Assembly (NCBI GenBank): GCA_012841405.1
Contig: DUUT01000013.1
Coordinates: forward strand, 1-64,000
DNA from: Chloroflexota bacterium
GTDB taxonomy: Bacteria > Chloroflexota > Anaerolineae > UBA1429
DNA: 64,000 nt
Direction of reading: 5' to 3'
The translations under genes and the position numbers were made by a program. The notes under the pieces were generated by a model. It was given only the letters and a program-made list of their open reading frames with translations. It ran no database searches and was not told the origin of the DNA. Each line of letters opens with the position of its first letter. The first letter of the stretch is position 1. This document shows, piece by piece, positions 1 to 9,618 of the stretch.

Positions 1-98
1 CGGGAGGTCGCCGGGTGCGCAGAATGCTCCGTGGACCGCGCGGCCCAGGCCTGGGCCGCGCGGTCCACGGAGCATTCTGCGCACCCGGCGACCTCCCG
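1..98. repeat. Perfect 98-bp palindrome without loop
   Basis: The first 49 bases are the exact reverse complement of bases 50-98, with the centre at CCCAGG/CCTGGG and no spacer. The match stops abruptly at base 99. A hairpin of this length and perfection is unstable in vivo and is typical of an inverted artefact at a contig or read end. It could also be a very strong terminator or a recombination site downstream of clpX, but no T-run follows. Confidence 0.9.
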
Positions 99-150
99 CC
101 GGAAGACCCGATCCGTCGGGCGCTCGGATCAACCGCCCGCCAGGCCACGG

Positions 151-1401
151 CTACGCCGCGGCGTCAAACAGCTTGCGGTCGCGGTCGCGCCGATTGCGGA
201 CGTCATCCGCCGTGACAGTATACTTGCGGATCTCGGGGTGCGACGGCAACTCGTACATGATGTCGAGCAGCGTCTCCTCGATGATGGTACGCAGCCCACG
301 GGCGCCCATGCGATACGAGATTGCTTCCCGGGCGGCCACACGCAGCGCCTCATTGGTAAAGACGAGCTCTACGTGATCCAACGCAAAGAGCTTTTTGTAC
401 TGGCGCACCAGCGAGTTCTTGGGCTGCGTGAGGATGTTGACCAACGCCTCCTCGTCGAGGGGCTCAACACTGGCCACCACCGGCAAGCGCCCCACGAACT
501 CGGGAATCAGACCGTACTGCAGAAGATCATCCGAGTGCACCTGGCGCAAGAGCTCGGCCGAATCGAGCTTGGGCTTCTCCTCCTGGCCTACGGCAAAGCC
601 CAGCATCCCCTTGGTGCGGGTACGCTCCCGGACGATGTCCTCCAGCCCCTGGAACGCCCCGCCACAGATGAACAGGATGTTCGTCGTGTCGAGCTGGATA
701 AACTCCTGATGCGGGTGCTTGCGTCCTCCCTGGGGAGGAACGTTAGCCACCGTCCCCTCGAGGATCTTGAGCAGGGCCTGCTGCACCCCCTCCCCCGAGA
801 CATCGCGGGTGATCGAGGGGTTGTCACCACTCTTGCGCGCCGTCTTGTCGATCTCGTCGATATAGATGATCCCGCGGGAGGCGCGCTCCACGTTATAGTC
901 CGCAGCCTGTACGAGGCGAAGCAGGATGTTCTCGACATCCTCACCGACATAGCCCGCCTCGGTAAGCGCCGTGGCATCGGCGATGCAGAAAGGTACCTGT
1001 AGCACCCTGGCGAGCGTCTGAGCGAGCAACGTCTTGCCACAGCCCGTCGGCCCAATGAGCAGGATGTTGCTCTTGGCAACCTCCACATCGTCGCCGCCCC
1101 GGTTGCCGGCCAGGATACGCTTGTAGTGGTTATAGACTGCTACCGACAGCGCCTTCTTGGCATGGTCCTGCCCCACCACATAGTCGTTCAGCGCCTCGCA
1201 GAGTTGACGCGGCGAGGGGATGTCGGCCAACGACATGATGTCCTGCTGGGCGGCGCCGTCGCCGGCGTCGAGGATCTTTTGGCACAGCAACACGCAGGCG
1301 TCGCAGATATAGACTGAATCCGGCCCCGAGATCAGGCGTCTCACCGCCTGCTCCGGCCTGCCACAGAACGAGCAGCGTGCCTCCCCGACGGGTGTCGTCA
1401 T
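151..1401 (-). CDS. clpX: ATP-dependent Clp protease ATP-binding subunit ClpX
   Basis: AAA+ unfoldase that recognises tagged proteins and threads them into the ClpP chamber in the cytoplasm. The 416-residue product has the full family layout: an N-terminal zinc-binding domain with Cys10, Cys13, Cys33 and Cys36; Walker A GPTGCGKT at 117-124; the GYVG pore loop at about 150-153; Walker B around IIYIDEIDK at 178-186; and an RKH loop. A GMLGF segment lies where the ClpP-docking IGF-type loop is expected. Its ATG overlaps the clpP stop codon (ATGA), so the two are translationally coupled. Length and motifs are normal and nothing is missing. Confidence 0.97.
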   Translation of the reverse strand: MTTPVGEARCSFCGRPEQAVRRLISGPDSVYICDACVLLCQKILDAGDGAAQQDIMSLADIPSPRQLCEALNDYVVGQDHAKKALSVAVYNHYKRILAGNRGGDDVEVAKSNILLIGPTGCGKTLLAQTLARVLQVPFCIADATALTEAGYVGEDVENILLRLVQAADYNVERASRGIIYIDEIDKTARKSGDNPSITRDVSGEGVQQALLKILEGTVANVPPQGGRKHPHQEFIQLDTTNILFICGGAFQGLEDIVRERTRTKGMLGFAVGQEEKPKLDSAELLRQVHSDDLLQYGLIPEFVGRLPVVASVEPLDEEALVNILTQPKNSLVRQYKKLFALDHVELVFTNEALRVAAREAISYRMGARGLRTIIEETLLDIMYELPSHPEIRKYTVTADDVRNRRDRDRKLFDAAA

Positions 1402-2021
1402 TCCGCGCTTTCCTTTGTCGTGGTAGTCAGCTCGCGCGCCGGGATGACCTCATCGATCAGGCCATACTCCTTGGCGCGTTCGGCGTCCAGGAAAAAGTCG
1501 CGATCGGTGTCGCGCTCGATACGCTCCAGCGGCTGCCCGGTGTGCTTGGCGAGGATATCATTGACGCGCGTGCGCAGCCGGAGGATCTCCTCCGCCTGGA
1601 TCTGCAGGTCTGTCGCCTGGCCGCGCGCACCGCCCAGCGGCTGGTGCATGTGAATGGTGGCGTTGGGCAGCGCGTAACGCCTCCCCGGCGTGCCCGCCGC
1701 CAGTAGAATCGTCGCCATGCTGGCGGTGCTCCCCACGGCGATCGTCTCGATCGGGCAACTCACCACCTGCATGGTGTCATAGATCGCCATGCCAGCATAG
1801 ATGATGCCACCCGGAGAATGGATATACATCCGGATCTCGCGCTCCGGGTCCTCACGTGCCAAAAACAGGATCTGGGCCACGATGAGGTTGGCCACATTAT
1901 CGTCGATGGGCGTCCCTAGAAAGACGATGCGCTCCTTCAGCAGTAACGAATAGATATCATAGGCGCGCTCGCCACGCCCCGTGGATTCGATCACCATGGG
2001 GATCAGTGCTCTCGCGTCCAT
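1398..2021 (-). CDS. clpP: ATP-dependent Clp protease proteolytic subunit ClpP
   Basis: Serine peptidase subunit of the Clp protease, acting as a barrel-shaped tetradecamer partnered by ClpX. The 207-residue protein carries the nucleophile Ser101 in TASMA and His126 in HMHQP. The acidic residue lies in the RDTDRD segment (Asp171 or Asp175, the latter by spacing). A GGGAGG ribosome site lies just before the ATG. It is the middle gene of a tig-clpP-clpX block, the usual bacterial order. The start gives a mature-like N-terminus with at most a very short propeptide. Confidence 0.97.
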   Translation of the reverse strand: MDARALIPMVIESTGRGERAYDIYSLLLKERIVFLGTPIDDNVANLIVAQILFLAREDPEREIRMYIHSPGGIIYAGMAIYDTMQVVSCPIETIAVGSTASMATILLAAGTPGRRYALPNATIHMHQPLGGARGQATDLQIQAEEILRLRTRVNDILAKHTGQPLERIERDTDRDFFLDAERAKEYGLIDEVIPARELTTTTKESAE

Positions 2022-2094
2022 TGGTGCCTCCCTAGGACCATGCCGGGCATCGGGGCATAGGAACCACCCCAGCGCCCAGTAATACTACGACCTA

Positions 2095-2122
2095 CGCGTT
2101 GCTCGCTCCGCGGCGCAACGCG
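2095..2122 (-). other. Hairpin between tig and clpP
   Basis: CGCGTTGC at 2095-2102 pairs with GCAACGCG at 2115-2122 across a 12-base loop, just downstream of the tig stop codon. There is no T-run. It may attenuate transcription or protect an mRNA end between tig and clpP. The function is inferred only from position. Confidence 0.4.
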
Positions 2123-2129
2123 CGGCTCA

Positions 2130-3527
2130 CTACTCCTTCGCTGACTCTTCGTCTTCAGCCTCGGCGGAGGGCTGTTCGGCCGTGGCCTCCTCAGGCGCCG
2201 CCTCTTCAGTTGCCGCCTCGTCGGATGAGGCCTCTTCGTCCTCGAGCTCCTCTTCTCGGCCCGTCAGCTTGGCCGTCAAGCGGCGGGCGGCCTTCTGGGT
2301 CATCAGATCCGCATAGATGGACAGCATGACGCCGCTATTGGTCATACTGCGCATCGCCTCTTCAGCGCGATCGCCATAGCTCGCGGCGATATCGCTCACG
2401 ATGTTGCCCACCTCGGCGGGATCGACCTTGATGTCCTCGGCGCGGGCATACTCGGTCAGCACCAGGCGCCGCACCAGGCGACGCTCAGCATCCTCACGCA
2501 CCTCGTCACGGAGCTCCTGCTCCGTCTTGCCCACCATACGGAGATAGTTCTCCCAGGTAAAGCCGATCTGCTGGAGCCGCGACCGCTGAGCGCCGAACAT
2601 GTCGCTGATCTCGTGCTGCAGGGCAGCGTCGGGATACTCGACGGTGGAAACGCTCACGAGTGCGTCGATGGCGGCCTCTGTCTCTTTGGCGCGGGCTTCA
2701 TTCTGCAGGCGCGTCTTGAGCTGTTGACCCAGCGCCTCACGCAGCTCAGCCAAGGTGTCATAGTCCCCAACCATCATGGCGAGGTCATCGTTCACCTCGG
2801 GGAGCGTGCGCTTGCGCACCGTATTGACGGTCACCTCAAAGTCCACGTTCTTCCCCGCGACATCCTCATCCTCAAAATCCTCAGGATAGGTCAGGGAGAA
2901 CGAACGCGTCTCGCCGGCGGCCTGCCCAACCAGTGCCTCGGCAAAGCCGGGGGGCTGCAGCTCATCGTCCAGGTCAAAGGTGGCCGAGGGACGATCGATG
3001 ACCTGTTCCTCGCCAGCAGTGCCCGTAATCGCAGCGACCAGCTGATCGCCGCGCTCAGCGCCGCGCTCGACCGTCTCGTACTCGGCGTGGGCCCGACGCA
3101 GGCGCTCGATCTCTTCATCGATCTGCTCTTCGGTGATCGCCACCTCGGGCTCAGGCTCGATGGAGAGCTCCTCCACGTTGCCGAGGGTAACGTCGGGAAC
3201 GAGAGGAACATTCGTCTTGAGGACAAGGGGATCCTGCGACTCGATCTCTAGCTGGCCGTGCTCGTACGGCTCGATGCCCGCCTCTGTGACGGCATCGTGG
3301 TAGAGGCTATCGGCCATGCCGTTCAACGCCTCGTTGAGGATGACGTCGCGACCAAAGATACGCTCCACCATGGCGTACGGAGCCCTGCCCGGGCGAAAAC
3401 CAGGCACCGGCCGATAGCGCGAAATCTGCCGCGCCGCGTCACGCATGGCTCTCTGCACCCGTTCCGGATCGGGCTCGATGGTCAGCGCGACCTCTCGCGT
3501 CGCTACGGTTTCTGTCGAGACCTTCAA
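2130..3527 (-). CDS. tig: Trigger factor (ribosome-associated chaperone)
   Basis: Ribosome-bound chaperone with peptidyl-prolyl isomerase activity that receives nascent chains. I place the start at a TTG codon at 3527. A strong GGGAGG Shine-Dalgarno lies just upstream, and the protein then begins MKVSTETV as in the family; the open frame upstream of it is not family-like. The 465-residue product has the ribosome-docking signature GFRPGRAP at 43-50, a central FKBP-like region at about 150-240, and a helical C-terminal chaperone domain. The last 40 or so residues are a Glu/Ala-rich acidic tail, longer than usual. An extended -10 box lies about 31 bases upstream. Confidence 0.95.
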   Translation of the reverse strand: MKVSTETVATREVALTIEPDPERVQRAMRDAARQISRYRPVPGFRPGRAPYAMVERIFGRDVILNEALNGMADSLYHDAVTEAGIEPYEHGQLEIESQDPLVLKTNVPLVPDVTLGNVEELSIEPEPEVAITEEQIDEEIERLRRAHAEYETVERGAERGDQLVAAITGTAGEEQVIDRPSATFDLDDELQPPGFAEALVGQAAGETRSFSLTYPEDFEDEDVAGKNVDFEVTVNTVRKRTLPEVNDDLAMMVGDYDTLAELREALGQQLKTRLQNEARAKETEAAIDALVSVSTVEYPDAALQHEISDMFGAQRSRLQQIGFTWENYLRMVGKTEQELRDEVREDAERRLVRRLVLTEYARAEDIKVDPAEVGNIVSDIAASYGDRAEEAMRSMTNSGVMLSIYADLMTQKAARRLTAKLTGREEELEDEEASSDEAATEEAAPEEATAEQPSAEAEDEESAKE

Positions 3528-3557
3528 CGGTAGATCCTCCCTCCAGGCGATGATGGC

Positions 3558-3566
3558 ATTATACCA
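3558..3566 (-). promoter_or_regulatory. Extended -10 promoter element for tig
   Basis: On the minus strand the sequence reads TGGTATAAT, a consensus extended -10 box, about 31 bases before the tig TTG start. No convincing -35 is seen at 16-18 bases, which is usual for extended -10 promoters. Confidence 0.6.
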
Positions 3567-3660
3567 CAAGGCGACGCGCGCCGCAGCGTCCGACGCACGC
3601 CTCTGGCACACGAAAACGCTGGTCCGGGGGCCATGCCACCGCGAACCAGCGAGGTCGTAA

Positions 3661-3732
3661 AGCGGAAGACGGGATTTGAACCCGCGACCCTCTCCTTGGC
3701 AAGGAGATGCTCTACCGCTGAGCCACTTCCGC
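3661..3732 (-). tRNA. tRNA-Gly (anticodon GCC)
   Basis: A full cloverleaf can be drawn on the minus strand. The acceptor stem is GCGGAAG/CTTCCGC with discriminator T. The anticodon stem TCTCC/GGAGA carries loop TTGCCAA, giving anticodon GCC. The T-arm GCGGG-TTCAAAT-CCCGT is normal. CCA is not encoded. It is the last of three tandem tRNAs. Confidence 0.95.
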
Positions 3733-3768
3733 GCGATCGAGGCGAAACGAACATCGCCGGGCCAATAG

Positions 3769-3850
3769 TGGGGAAGGAGAGACTTGAACTCTCACGGATT
3801 GCTCCACGTGATCCTAAGTCACGCTCGTCTGCCAGTTCCGACACTTCCCC
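3769..3850 (-). tRNA. tRNA-Leu (anticodon TAG)
   Basis: Class II tRNA on the minus strand. The acceptor stem is GGGGAAG/CTTCCCC with discriminator A. The anticodon stem CGTGA/TCACG encloses loop CTTAGGA, so the anticodon is TAG (reads CUA). A short variable arm (TGGAGCAATCCG) and T-arm GAGA-GTTCAAG-TCTC follow. At 82 bases it is slightly shorter than most leucine tRNAs because of the compact variable arm. Confidence 0.93.
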
Positions 3851-3992
3851 AGGAGAACGAGGACCCAGGGAGACCGAACTGCAACCGATTGGAGATGGCC
3901 GCAGGCGGTGCGCCGTGCACCAGTATCGCGTGGAGGATTCAACTCTCTGGCCCACGAACGACTGAGGGTGCAAGGGCCCCCACACATCACGA

Positions 3993-4065
3993 TGAGCCGC
4001 CCAGGACTCGAACCTGGAACCGACTGATTAAGAGTCAGTTGCTCTGCCTGTTGAGCTAGCGGCCC
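3993..4065 (-). tRNA. tRNA-Lys (anticodon CTT)
   Basis: Cloverleaf on the minus strand. The acceptor stem GGGCCGC/GCGGCTC contains one G-T pair and has discriminator A. The anticodon stem ACTGA/TCAGT carries loop CTCTTAA, giving anticodon CTT (reads AAG). The T-arm contains GGTTCGAGTCC. It is the first tRNA of the three and lies just downstream of a good promoter. Confidence 0.95.
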
Positions 4066-4114
4066 ACGATTCGCTGTGCCCGGCTGGCCGCTACCAACCG
4101 GTCACAGTGTTACT

Positions 4115-4142
4115 ATTCTACTCAGATACCGATCCGTGTCAA
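4115..4142 (-). promoter_or_regulatory. Promoter of the tRNA Lys-Leu-Gly cluster
   Basis: On the minus strand a perfect -35 TTGACA (4142-4137) is followed after 16 bases by TAGAAT (4120-4115). This places a start site about 40 bases before tRNA-Lys. It fits a housekeeping sigma factor promoter driving the tandem tRNAs. Confidence 0.75.
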
Positions 4143-4185
4143 AATCCACGGGGTGTGCGCCGGCGCGGCCCTCGCCGCCCCCGGC

Positions 4186-4214
4186 TTGACCCATTCTGCC
4201 GATCATGCTAGGCT
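4186..4214 (+). promoter_or_regulatory. Candidate promoter for the unknown gene at 4358
   Basis: TTGACC is followed after 17 bases by TAGGCT. The -35 is close to consensus, but the -10 matches at only three positions. It would start transcription about 135 bases before the downstream ATG. It lies divergent from the tRNA promoter. Confidence 0.45.
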
Positions 4215-4357
4215 AGTGGTACCGTCTGGTCGCGTACCCGCATCGGCCCTGAGCCCGCATGGGAACCCGTCCCGTACCCCGTCGTTCGCGCGTCCCCCGT
4301 TTGTCATAGCGCACGAAAATCACACGTCCAACAACGCCACCGTAGGGAGCGCAGGCA

Positions 4358-5242
4358 ATGAACCACCCATTTTCTGTCAATTCCACCTATGCCAACAACT
4401 TGGGCGAGTACACCGTCCTCGAGATCAAGCCGCCGAACATGCGCATCCGCTACGCGGATGGCAGAGAGCAAACGGTCTCGATTGCGCTGCAGACGCGCAT
4501 CTGGCGTCGCCTCCAGGCGCCACCCCCTCCCCCACCTACCAAACGCGGCCGCTCGCGGGCAGCGTCCGATCGGCGCGGGGCGTCGTTCCTGGGATTGCTC
4601 GACTCGGATTTCAAGGACAATGTCACCGGAACGCATTGGCGCAGCCGTGAGGGGCTCGGAGGACTGGTCACCAAGAGGCTGTGCTCACTGACCGGCAAGG
4701 AGTACACCTCCTGGGCCATCTACCGGCGGCCCGAGTGCTTTATCTATGCCCCGCACCTCCCCATGAGGAACAGGGCCGAGGGCGTCAAACTCCCCAAGCT
4801 CCTCGTTGAGCTCAGCCCCCGTGACGTGCGCTATGGCCTGTACATCGAAAAGTCGGATGAGGCCATGGACGACACGTGGTACTGGCCCTGCTTCCTGGAG
4901 CTGCTGGCAGAGGAGCGCTGGCAGCAGAGCCTGGAGCGTGTCATGGACCAGCACCAGCTGCACTGGCGGGTCGACGTGGAACAGCAGGACGCTGACGGTA
5001 CTTACGCCCCCGCCGGCGAGCTCACCGTGTCAGCATTCACGCCCGAGGCGCCCTTCCCGACCTTTGCGGCATTCGTCGACTATTTGCGGACCCTGCCCGC
5101 CGATCAGTGGTGTAACCTGTTCCTCATCGCGACGCTGAGCAAACAGCAGGCGCTCATCCAGGGCATTGCCGTCGCCGAGACGATCGCCGAGACACTCGCT
5201 GCCCTGTCGCCCATGTACCTCGAGCTCGTGCGGCGGCGGTAG
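4358..5242 (+). CDS. Hypothetical protein with small N-terminal barrel-like domain
   Basis: I do not recognise this 294-residue protein. Residues 1-50 alternate hydrophobic and charged residues (YTVLEIKPPNMRIRYADG), resembling a small SH3- or Tudor-like beta-barrel. A linker with six consecutive prolines and a basic stretch (about 54-70) follows, then an acidic, Trp-rich globular domain from about 75 to 294. It has no signal peptide or membrane segment, so it is probably cytoplasmic. The start is preceded by TAGGGAGCGCAGGCA, with the ribosome site at a loose spacing. It stands alone between the tRNAs and the convergent methionine genes, with its own candidate promoter. Confidence 0.8.
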   Translation: MNHPFSVNSTYANNLGEYTVLEIKPPNMRIRYADGREQTVSIALQTRIWRRLQAPPPPPPTKRGRSRAASDRRGASFLGLLDSDFKDNVTGTHWRSREGLGGLVTKRLCSLTGKEYTSWAIYRRPECFIYAPHLPMRNRAEGVKLPKLLVELSPRDVRYGLYIEKSDEAMDDTWYWPCFLELLAEERWQQSLERVMDQHQLHWRVDVEQQDADGTYAPAGELTVSAFTPEAPFPTFAAFVDYLRTLPADQWCNLFLIATLSKQQALIQGIAVAETIAETLAALSPMYLELVRRR

Positions 5243-5288
5243 GCATTCGCGGCGCCGCGCGCCGATGGGCACGCACCGCGGTGCCCCA

Positions 5289-5948
5289 TCACGCCTCCTT
5301 CGCCTCGCCGTTCCGCTCGACCTGCATGATCGCCAGTCCCGCCCGCCAATTCGCCAAGAAAGGACTGATGGGCCGGTGGGACGGCGTCAGGAGGACCTGT
5401 TCGGTGATTGCCAGCCCCTCCTGCTCGCACAGCTCGCAAAAGTCGAGGATCGTGCAGAGGTGCACGTTGGGCGTCTCATACCATGGATAGGGGAGCAGGT
5501 CGTGGCGCGGCATGCGCCCCGAGAGCAGCAGCTGCAGGCGGGTGCGCCAGTAGCCAAAGTTCGGAAAGCTGATGATGGCCCGCCTCCCAACGCGCAGCAT
5601 CTCGTGAAGCACGACCAGCGGGCGCATCGTCTGCTGCAGCGTCTGGCTGAGGATCACCACGTCGAACGCGCCATCGCTGAGAAAGCTCATCCCCTCGAGC
5701 ATGTCACCGTGGTAGACCGGCACCCCACGCTGGATGCAGGCCGTCGCGGCCTGCTCGAGGATCTCGATACCCTGCACGCGGCACCCCTTGGTCTCCTCGA
5801 GTAGAGCCAAGAGCTGACCATCCCCGCATCCCAGGTCGAGAACGCGCGCGCCCGCGGGAACCAGTGCGGCGATCATCTGATAGTCGGGCCGGCGACGAGC
5901 GGCACCCCCGTTGTCATGCGCCGTACGGCGCGCCATCACGCGCGCCAT
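5289..5948 (-). CDS. metW: Methionine biosynthesis protein MetW
   Basis: Class I SAM-dependent methyltransferase-fold protein that works with MetX in homoserine acylation in many bacteria. The start at 5948 gives an ATGA overlap with the metX stop and a GGAGG site nine bases upstream; a start 30 bases further upstream would lie inside metX. The 219-residue product has the binding-loop motif LDLGCGDG at about 37-44. It also has the family-typical segments SQTLQQT, SFPNFGYW and LPYPWYETPNVHLCT. It ends the metY-metX-metW set, whose proteins together supply homocysteine. Confidence 0.93.
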   Translation of the reverse strand: MARVMARRTAHDNGGAARRRPDYQMIAALVPAGARVLDLGCGDGQLLALLEETKGCRVQGIEILEQAATACIQRGVPVYHGDMLEGMSFLSDGAFDVVILSQTLQQTMRPLVVLHEMLRVGRRAIISFPNFGYWRTRLQLLLSGRMPRHDLLPYPWYETPNVHLCTILDFCELCEQEGLAITEQVLLTPSHRPISPFLANWRAGLAIMQVERNGEAKEA

Positions 5949-7144
5949 CACGCGTCCTCCCTGCGCGTCGCGGCCCACTCCCGCGCCGCAACCTGCCCCA
6001 AGAAAGCGGACACGGCACTCCCCAACTCGGGGTTGGGCAGCAAAAAGGTATCGTGCCCATAGTCCGAGGTGATCTCGAGGAACGTCGTGCGCACGCCATT
6101 GGCCTGCAGCGCCCGCACCAGCTCTTTCGACTGGTGCGTCGGGAACAGCCAGTCGCTCGTGAACGACACGACGAGAAACTCGGCCGTGACGCCGCTAAAG
6201 GCCTCGACAAGCGAGTGTCGCCCCGCCGCCAGATCAAAGTAGTCGATAGCTTTAGTGATGTACAGGTACGAGTTGGGGTCAAAGCGCTGCACAAAGCTGT
6301 TCCCCTGGTGATCCAGGTAGCTCTCCACCTGGAACTCGACCGCCATGTCATAGCCGTAGGACTCGCGGCTCTGCAGGCGCCGGCCAAACTTGGTCGTCAT
6401 CTGCTCTTCAGAGAGATAGGTGATGTGGCCGATCATACGGGCGATCGAAAGGCCCGATGCCGGCGGTTGGCCGCCATAGTAATCGCCCTGACGCCAGTTC
6501 GGGTCGGACATGATGGCGTGCCGCGCGATGGCATCAAAGGCGATACCCTGCGTGCTCATGCGCGCCGCCGTGGCGATGGCCAGCACCGAGGCCACGCGTT
6601 CGGGGAACTGCACCACAAACTCGAGGGCCTGCATCCCGCCCATACTGGCGCCCACCACCGCCAACAAGCGCTCGATGCCGAGGTGCGAGAGGAGCCTCTC
6701 CTGGGCACGCACCATGTCGCCGATGGTGACCAGCGGGAACGAGAGCCCGTACGGCCGCCCCGTCTCGGGGTTGATGCTCGAGGGGCCCGTGCTCCCCTTG
6801 CAGCCCGCGAGGACGTTCGCGCAGATCACAAAGTAGCGATTCGTGTCCATCGGCTTGCCAGGGCCGATCATCAGGTCCCACCACCCCGGCTTGGTGTCGG
6901 TGGGCGTGTGATAGCCGGCCACGTGCGCATCGCCCGACAGCGCGTGAAAGATGAGGATCACGTTATCGCGCTGGGGGCTCAGCTCGCCGTACGTTTCGTA
7001 GGCAAGGGTATAGGGTGTCAGGCGGCGGCCGCATTCCAGGTCCAGGGGCTCATCCTGACATGTCCAGTATTGGGTTTCTACGATCCCTACGCTGTTCGGG
7101 TCCTTCCCGCGCTCAGCATAGAGAGCGGCGATCTCGTCGTCCAA
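5948..7144 (-). CDS. metX: Homoserine O-acyltransferase MetX
   Basis: Alpha/beta-hydrolase-fold enzyme that acylates homoserine (normally with acetyl-CoA) to activate it for sulfhydrylation. The 398-residue protein shows the catalytic triad: Ser167 in GASMGG, Asp331 in FTSDWLFP and His364 in YGHDTFLL. The best start is a TTG at 7144 with GGGAGG five bases upstream; a nearby ATG is out of frame. It sits 27 bases downstream of metY and overlaps metW by three bases. Whether acetyl or succinyl is transferred cannot be decided by eye; pairing with MetY favours acetyl. Confidence 0.95.
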   Translation of the reverse strand: MDDEIAALYAERGKDPNSVGIVETQYWTCQDEPLDLECGRRLTPYTLAYETYGELSPQRDNVILIFHALSGDAHVAGYHTPTDTKPGWWDLMIGPGKPMDTNRYFVICANVLAGCKGSTGPSSINPETGRPYGLSFPLVTIGDMVRAQERLLSHLGIERLLAVVGASMGGMQALEFVVQFPERVASVLAIATAARMSTQGIAFDAIARHAIMSDPNWRQGDYYGGQPPASGLSIARMIGHITYLSEEQMTTKFGRRLQSRESYGYDMAVEFQVESYLDHQGNSFVQRFDPNSYLYITKAIDYFDLAAGRHSLVEAFSGVTAEFLVVSFTSDWLFPTHQSKELVRALQANGVRTTFLEITSDYGHDTFLLPNPELGSAVSAFLGQVAAREWAATRREDA

Positions 7145-7171
7145 TGCATCCTCCCAACGATCACCGAGTGC

Positions 7172-8452
7172 TTAGCACCCCGCCAGGGCCTGCTCGAGGT
7201 CTGCCAGGATATCGTCGATGGCCTCGATTCCCACCGACAGACGGATAAAGTCGGGCGTCACGCCGGCACGCAGCTGCTCCTCGGGAGAGAGCTGCTGATG
7301 CGTCGTGGATGCCGGATGGATGGCCAGGCTGCGCACATCGCCGATGTTGGCCAGGTGGCTGAACAGCTGCAAGCGTTCGATGAACCGCCGGCCCTCCTCG
7401 ACGCCACCCTGCACACCGAACCCCACCAACCCGCTGGCGCCATCGGGCAGGTAGCGCTGCGCCTGGGCATACGACGGATGCGAGGGCAACCCCGGATAGA
7501 GCACCCAGCCCGCCTTGGGATGCCCCTCCAAAAAGCGCGCCACCGCCATGGCGTTCTCGGAATGGCGCGCCATGCGGAGGCTCAGCGTCTCCACGCCCTG
7601 CAGGATGAGAAAGGCGTTAAAGGGGCTGATGCACGCGCCCTGATCGCGCAACGTCCGTGCGCGAGCGCGTTGGGCGAAGGAGGCGCTGCCGAACGTCTCC
7701 CAGAAGCGCAGCCCATGATAGCTGGCATCCGGCTCGGTGAACTCGGGAAAGCGCCCGTTGTCCCATGGGAAGCTGCCGCCGTCAACGATGATCCCGCCGA
7801 TGGAGCTGCCATGGCCGCCCAGGTACTTGGTGAGGCTGTGCACCACAATGTCGGCACCGTGCTCGAAGGGCCGACATAGCGCGGGGGACGGCGTGGTGTT
7901 GTCCACCATCACGGGCACTCCGTGGGCGTGAGCCACCTCGGCGATCCCCTGCAGATCCGGCACGGTCAGCTTGGGGTTGCCGATGGTCTCCAGCAGCACC
8001 ACCTTGGTACGATCGGTGATCGCCTCGGTAAAGGCGGTCGGCTCGTCACTATCGACCCAACGGGTGCTGATGCCCGCACGCGCCAGCGTCGCGGTGAGAA
8101 GGGTGACGGTACCTCCGTAGAGGCGCGTCGAGGCGACCACCTCATCCCCCACGGCGCACAGCGTGCTCAGCGCTCCAGCGATGGCCGCCATCCCGCTGGC
8201 GAATGCCACCCCGGCCACGCCCCCCTCCAGCGCGGCGACGCGCTGCTCGAGCACATCGGTGGTCGGATTCCCGATGCGCGTATAGATGTTGCCCGGCTCT
8301 TGCAGGGCAAAGAGACGGCCGGCGTGATCCGTATCCTTGAACACATAGCTCGACGTCTGCCAGATGGGAACCGCCATCGCGCCCGTGTCAGGGCTAGGCG
8401 TATAGCCCGCGTGCAGCGCCTTGGTGTCAAACCCGTCAAACGTGTGCGTCAT
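7172..8452 (-). CDS. metY: O-acetylhomoserine sulfhydrylase (aminocarboxypropyltransferase)
   Basis: PLP enzyme of the Cys/Met metabolism family that converts O-acetylhomoserine and sulfide to homocysteine. The 426-residue protein begins [17 protein letters not shown], typical for the family. It has the YTRIGNPT signature near 57-64 and the PLP lysine at about 209 in [11 protein letters not shown]. The C-terminal SxxHPAxTTH-type motif is seen as [10 protein letters not shown]. The ATG at 8452 has GGAGGAAGAG directly before it. The open frame continues 168 codons upstream, but that part is Arg/Gly-rich, unlike the family, and runs into the next gene, so I exclude it. It is the first gene of the met set. 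Confidence 0.95.
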   Translation of the reverse strand: MTHTFDGFDTKALHAGYTPSPDTGAMAVPIWQTSSYVFKDTDHAGRLFALQEPGNIYTRIGNPTTDVLEQRVAALEGGVAGVAFASGMAAIAGALSTLCAVGDEVVASTRLYGGTVTLLTATLARAGISTRWVDSDEPTAFTEAITDRTKVVLLETIGNPKLTVPDLQGIAEVAHAHGVPVMVDNTTPSPALCRPFEHGADIVVHSLTKYLGGHGSSIGGIIVDGGSFPWDNGRFPEFTEPDASYHGLRFWETFGSASFAQRARARTLRDQGACISPFNAFLILQGVETLSLRMARHSENAMAVARFLEGHPKAGWVLYPGLPSHPSYAQAQRYLPDGASGLVGFGVQGGVEEGRRFIERLQLFSHLANIGDVRSLAIHPASTTHQQLSPEEQLRAGVTPDFIRLSVGIEAIDDILADLEQALAGC

Positions 8453-8574
8453 CTCTTCCTCCACGCCATCCTCATCGGAGCAGCGTAGCCCTGAGACCGG
8501 CCACGCCGCGCCATGGGCTCCGCCCGTCCGCTCCCGTCTCTCGTCGGCCATCGCAGGTGCGATTAGCCGCCGCC

Positions 8575-9552
8575 TCACTCCCCCGAGGGCACGATCTGGG
8601 GCGATCGCGCCCTCGCACTCACAGCCCGCTCGCTCAACTGGCGAAAACTTGAGGAGACGCCCTGCAACTGGGCGTACAGGTCGACGGCGGGCGTCTGCCC
8701 GGCGATGGCCTTGTTGTACGTCACCACCATGGCCACCGTCGCCAGGGGATCGACCAGCAGCCACTGAAAGATGCTCGCCAAAAACAACGCGGGCAGCGCC
8801 ACGATCAAACCATAGGCCAGGCGATCCATCTCGGCAGGCCCACCGAACACTGGGTAGGTGGCCAACCCCGCCAGCAAGAACAGCACGAACCCCACCACCC
8901 ACACGGCGCTCACCAGCGCGGCCAGCACGGCGGCTGTCGTCAGCAACCGCTTCCAACTCTGCGCATAGAGCACCACGCCGTCAGCGGCCGCCTGCCACAC
9001 GTTCTCATCGCCGCGCTGCAGGATGTAGCTCATCACCGCCTCATCGATATAGTTGGCAGCGATGGACAGGACGCGCCGAGCGATGGCGCCCAACGCCTGC
9101 AGACCTGGCACGCGAATCAGGCACCCACCCCCGAGGGATGTCAGCCAGCTCAGGATCTGCTGCACACTCGCGGACAGGACCTGGTCAACGGCAAAGAGCG
9201 CACTGGCGCCGCCAAAATGGCGCACCACTTTATCCTTGCCGTACGTGAACTGGTTCGCGCCCTCCGGGAGGGTACCGTTTACCACCAGTTCGGTCACCAC
9301 GGCGACGTGGCCGATCTTGACGAGGTACAGAAGGTACCGTTTGGCGAGCTTGGCCAACCCCCACAGGCCACCCAGCGCCACGAGCGCGACGATGACCAGT
9401 ACGCCTCCCGCACCACCGGCAAGCGACGAGGCCAGAAATCCGATACCGAGCATCACGGCCACGAACAGGATGGACGCCATGCCAAAGGCGAGGAACACCA
9501 GCGCCCGCATGGCGACGTACGGCAGCGTCCGGGTAAAGAGGCGGAAGGTCAT
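8575..9552 (-). CDS. Uncharacterised multi-pass membrane protein
   Basis: A 325-residue protein of unknown function with at least four hydrophobic segments: about 12-42, 44-66, 205-232 and 242-272. A long soluble stretch (about 70-195) lies between the first and second pairs. No catalytic motif is recognised. The ATG at 9552 has a GAGGAG ribosome site five bases upstream. It lies 122 bases upstream of metY on the same strand and could be cotranscribed, but nothing ties it to methionine synthesis. Confidence 0.8.
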   Translation of the reverse strand: MTFRLFTRTLPYVAMRALVFLAFGMASILFVAVMLGIGFLASSLAGGAGGVLVIVALVALGGLWGLAKLAKRYLLYLVKIGHVAVVTELVVNGTLPEGANQFTYGKDKVVRHFGGASALFAVDQVLSASVQQILSWLTSLGGGCLIRVPGLQALGAIARRVLSIAANYIDEAVMSYILQRGDENVWQAAADGVVLYAQSWKRLLTTAAVLAALVSAVWVVGFVLFLLAGLATYPVFGGPAEMDRLAYGLIVALPALFLASIFQWLLVDPLATVAMVVTYNKAIAGQTPAVDLYAQLQGVSSSFRQLSERAVSARARSPQIVPSGE

Positions 9553-9618
9553 AGCGTCTCCTCACCGAAGAGGATGAGGGCGTGAGGCCCTGGCCTGGCG
9601 TCTCGACACGGGGCCGTT

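Noticed and set aside
1-98. CRISPR repeat or rho-independent clpX terminator
   Set aside because: There is only one inverted pair, no spacers and no T-run; the exact symmetry fits an artefact or special site better.
2040-2129. Small gene between tig and clpP
   Set aside because: The open frames here are low-complexity shadows without ribosome sites; only a hairpin is visible.
8453-8574. Possible SAM riboswitch before metY
   Set aside because: The minus-strand leader has no match to the conserved cores I know for SAM-I, SAM-II or SAM-IV, and no terminator follows.
8453-8956. 168-codon N-terminal extension of the MetY frame
   Set aside because: The composition is Arg/Gly-rich and unlike the family; a strong ribosome site precedes the ATG at 8452; the extension overlaps the membrane-protein gene.
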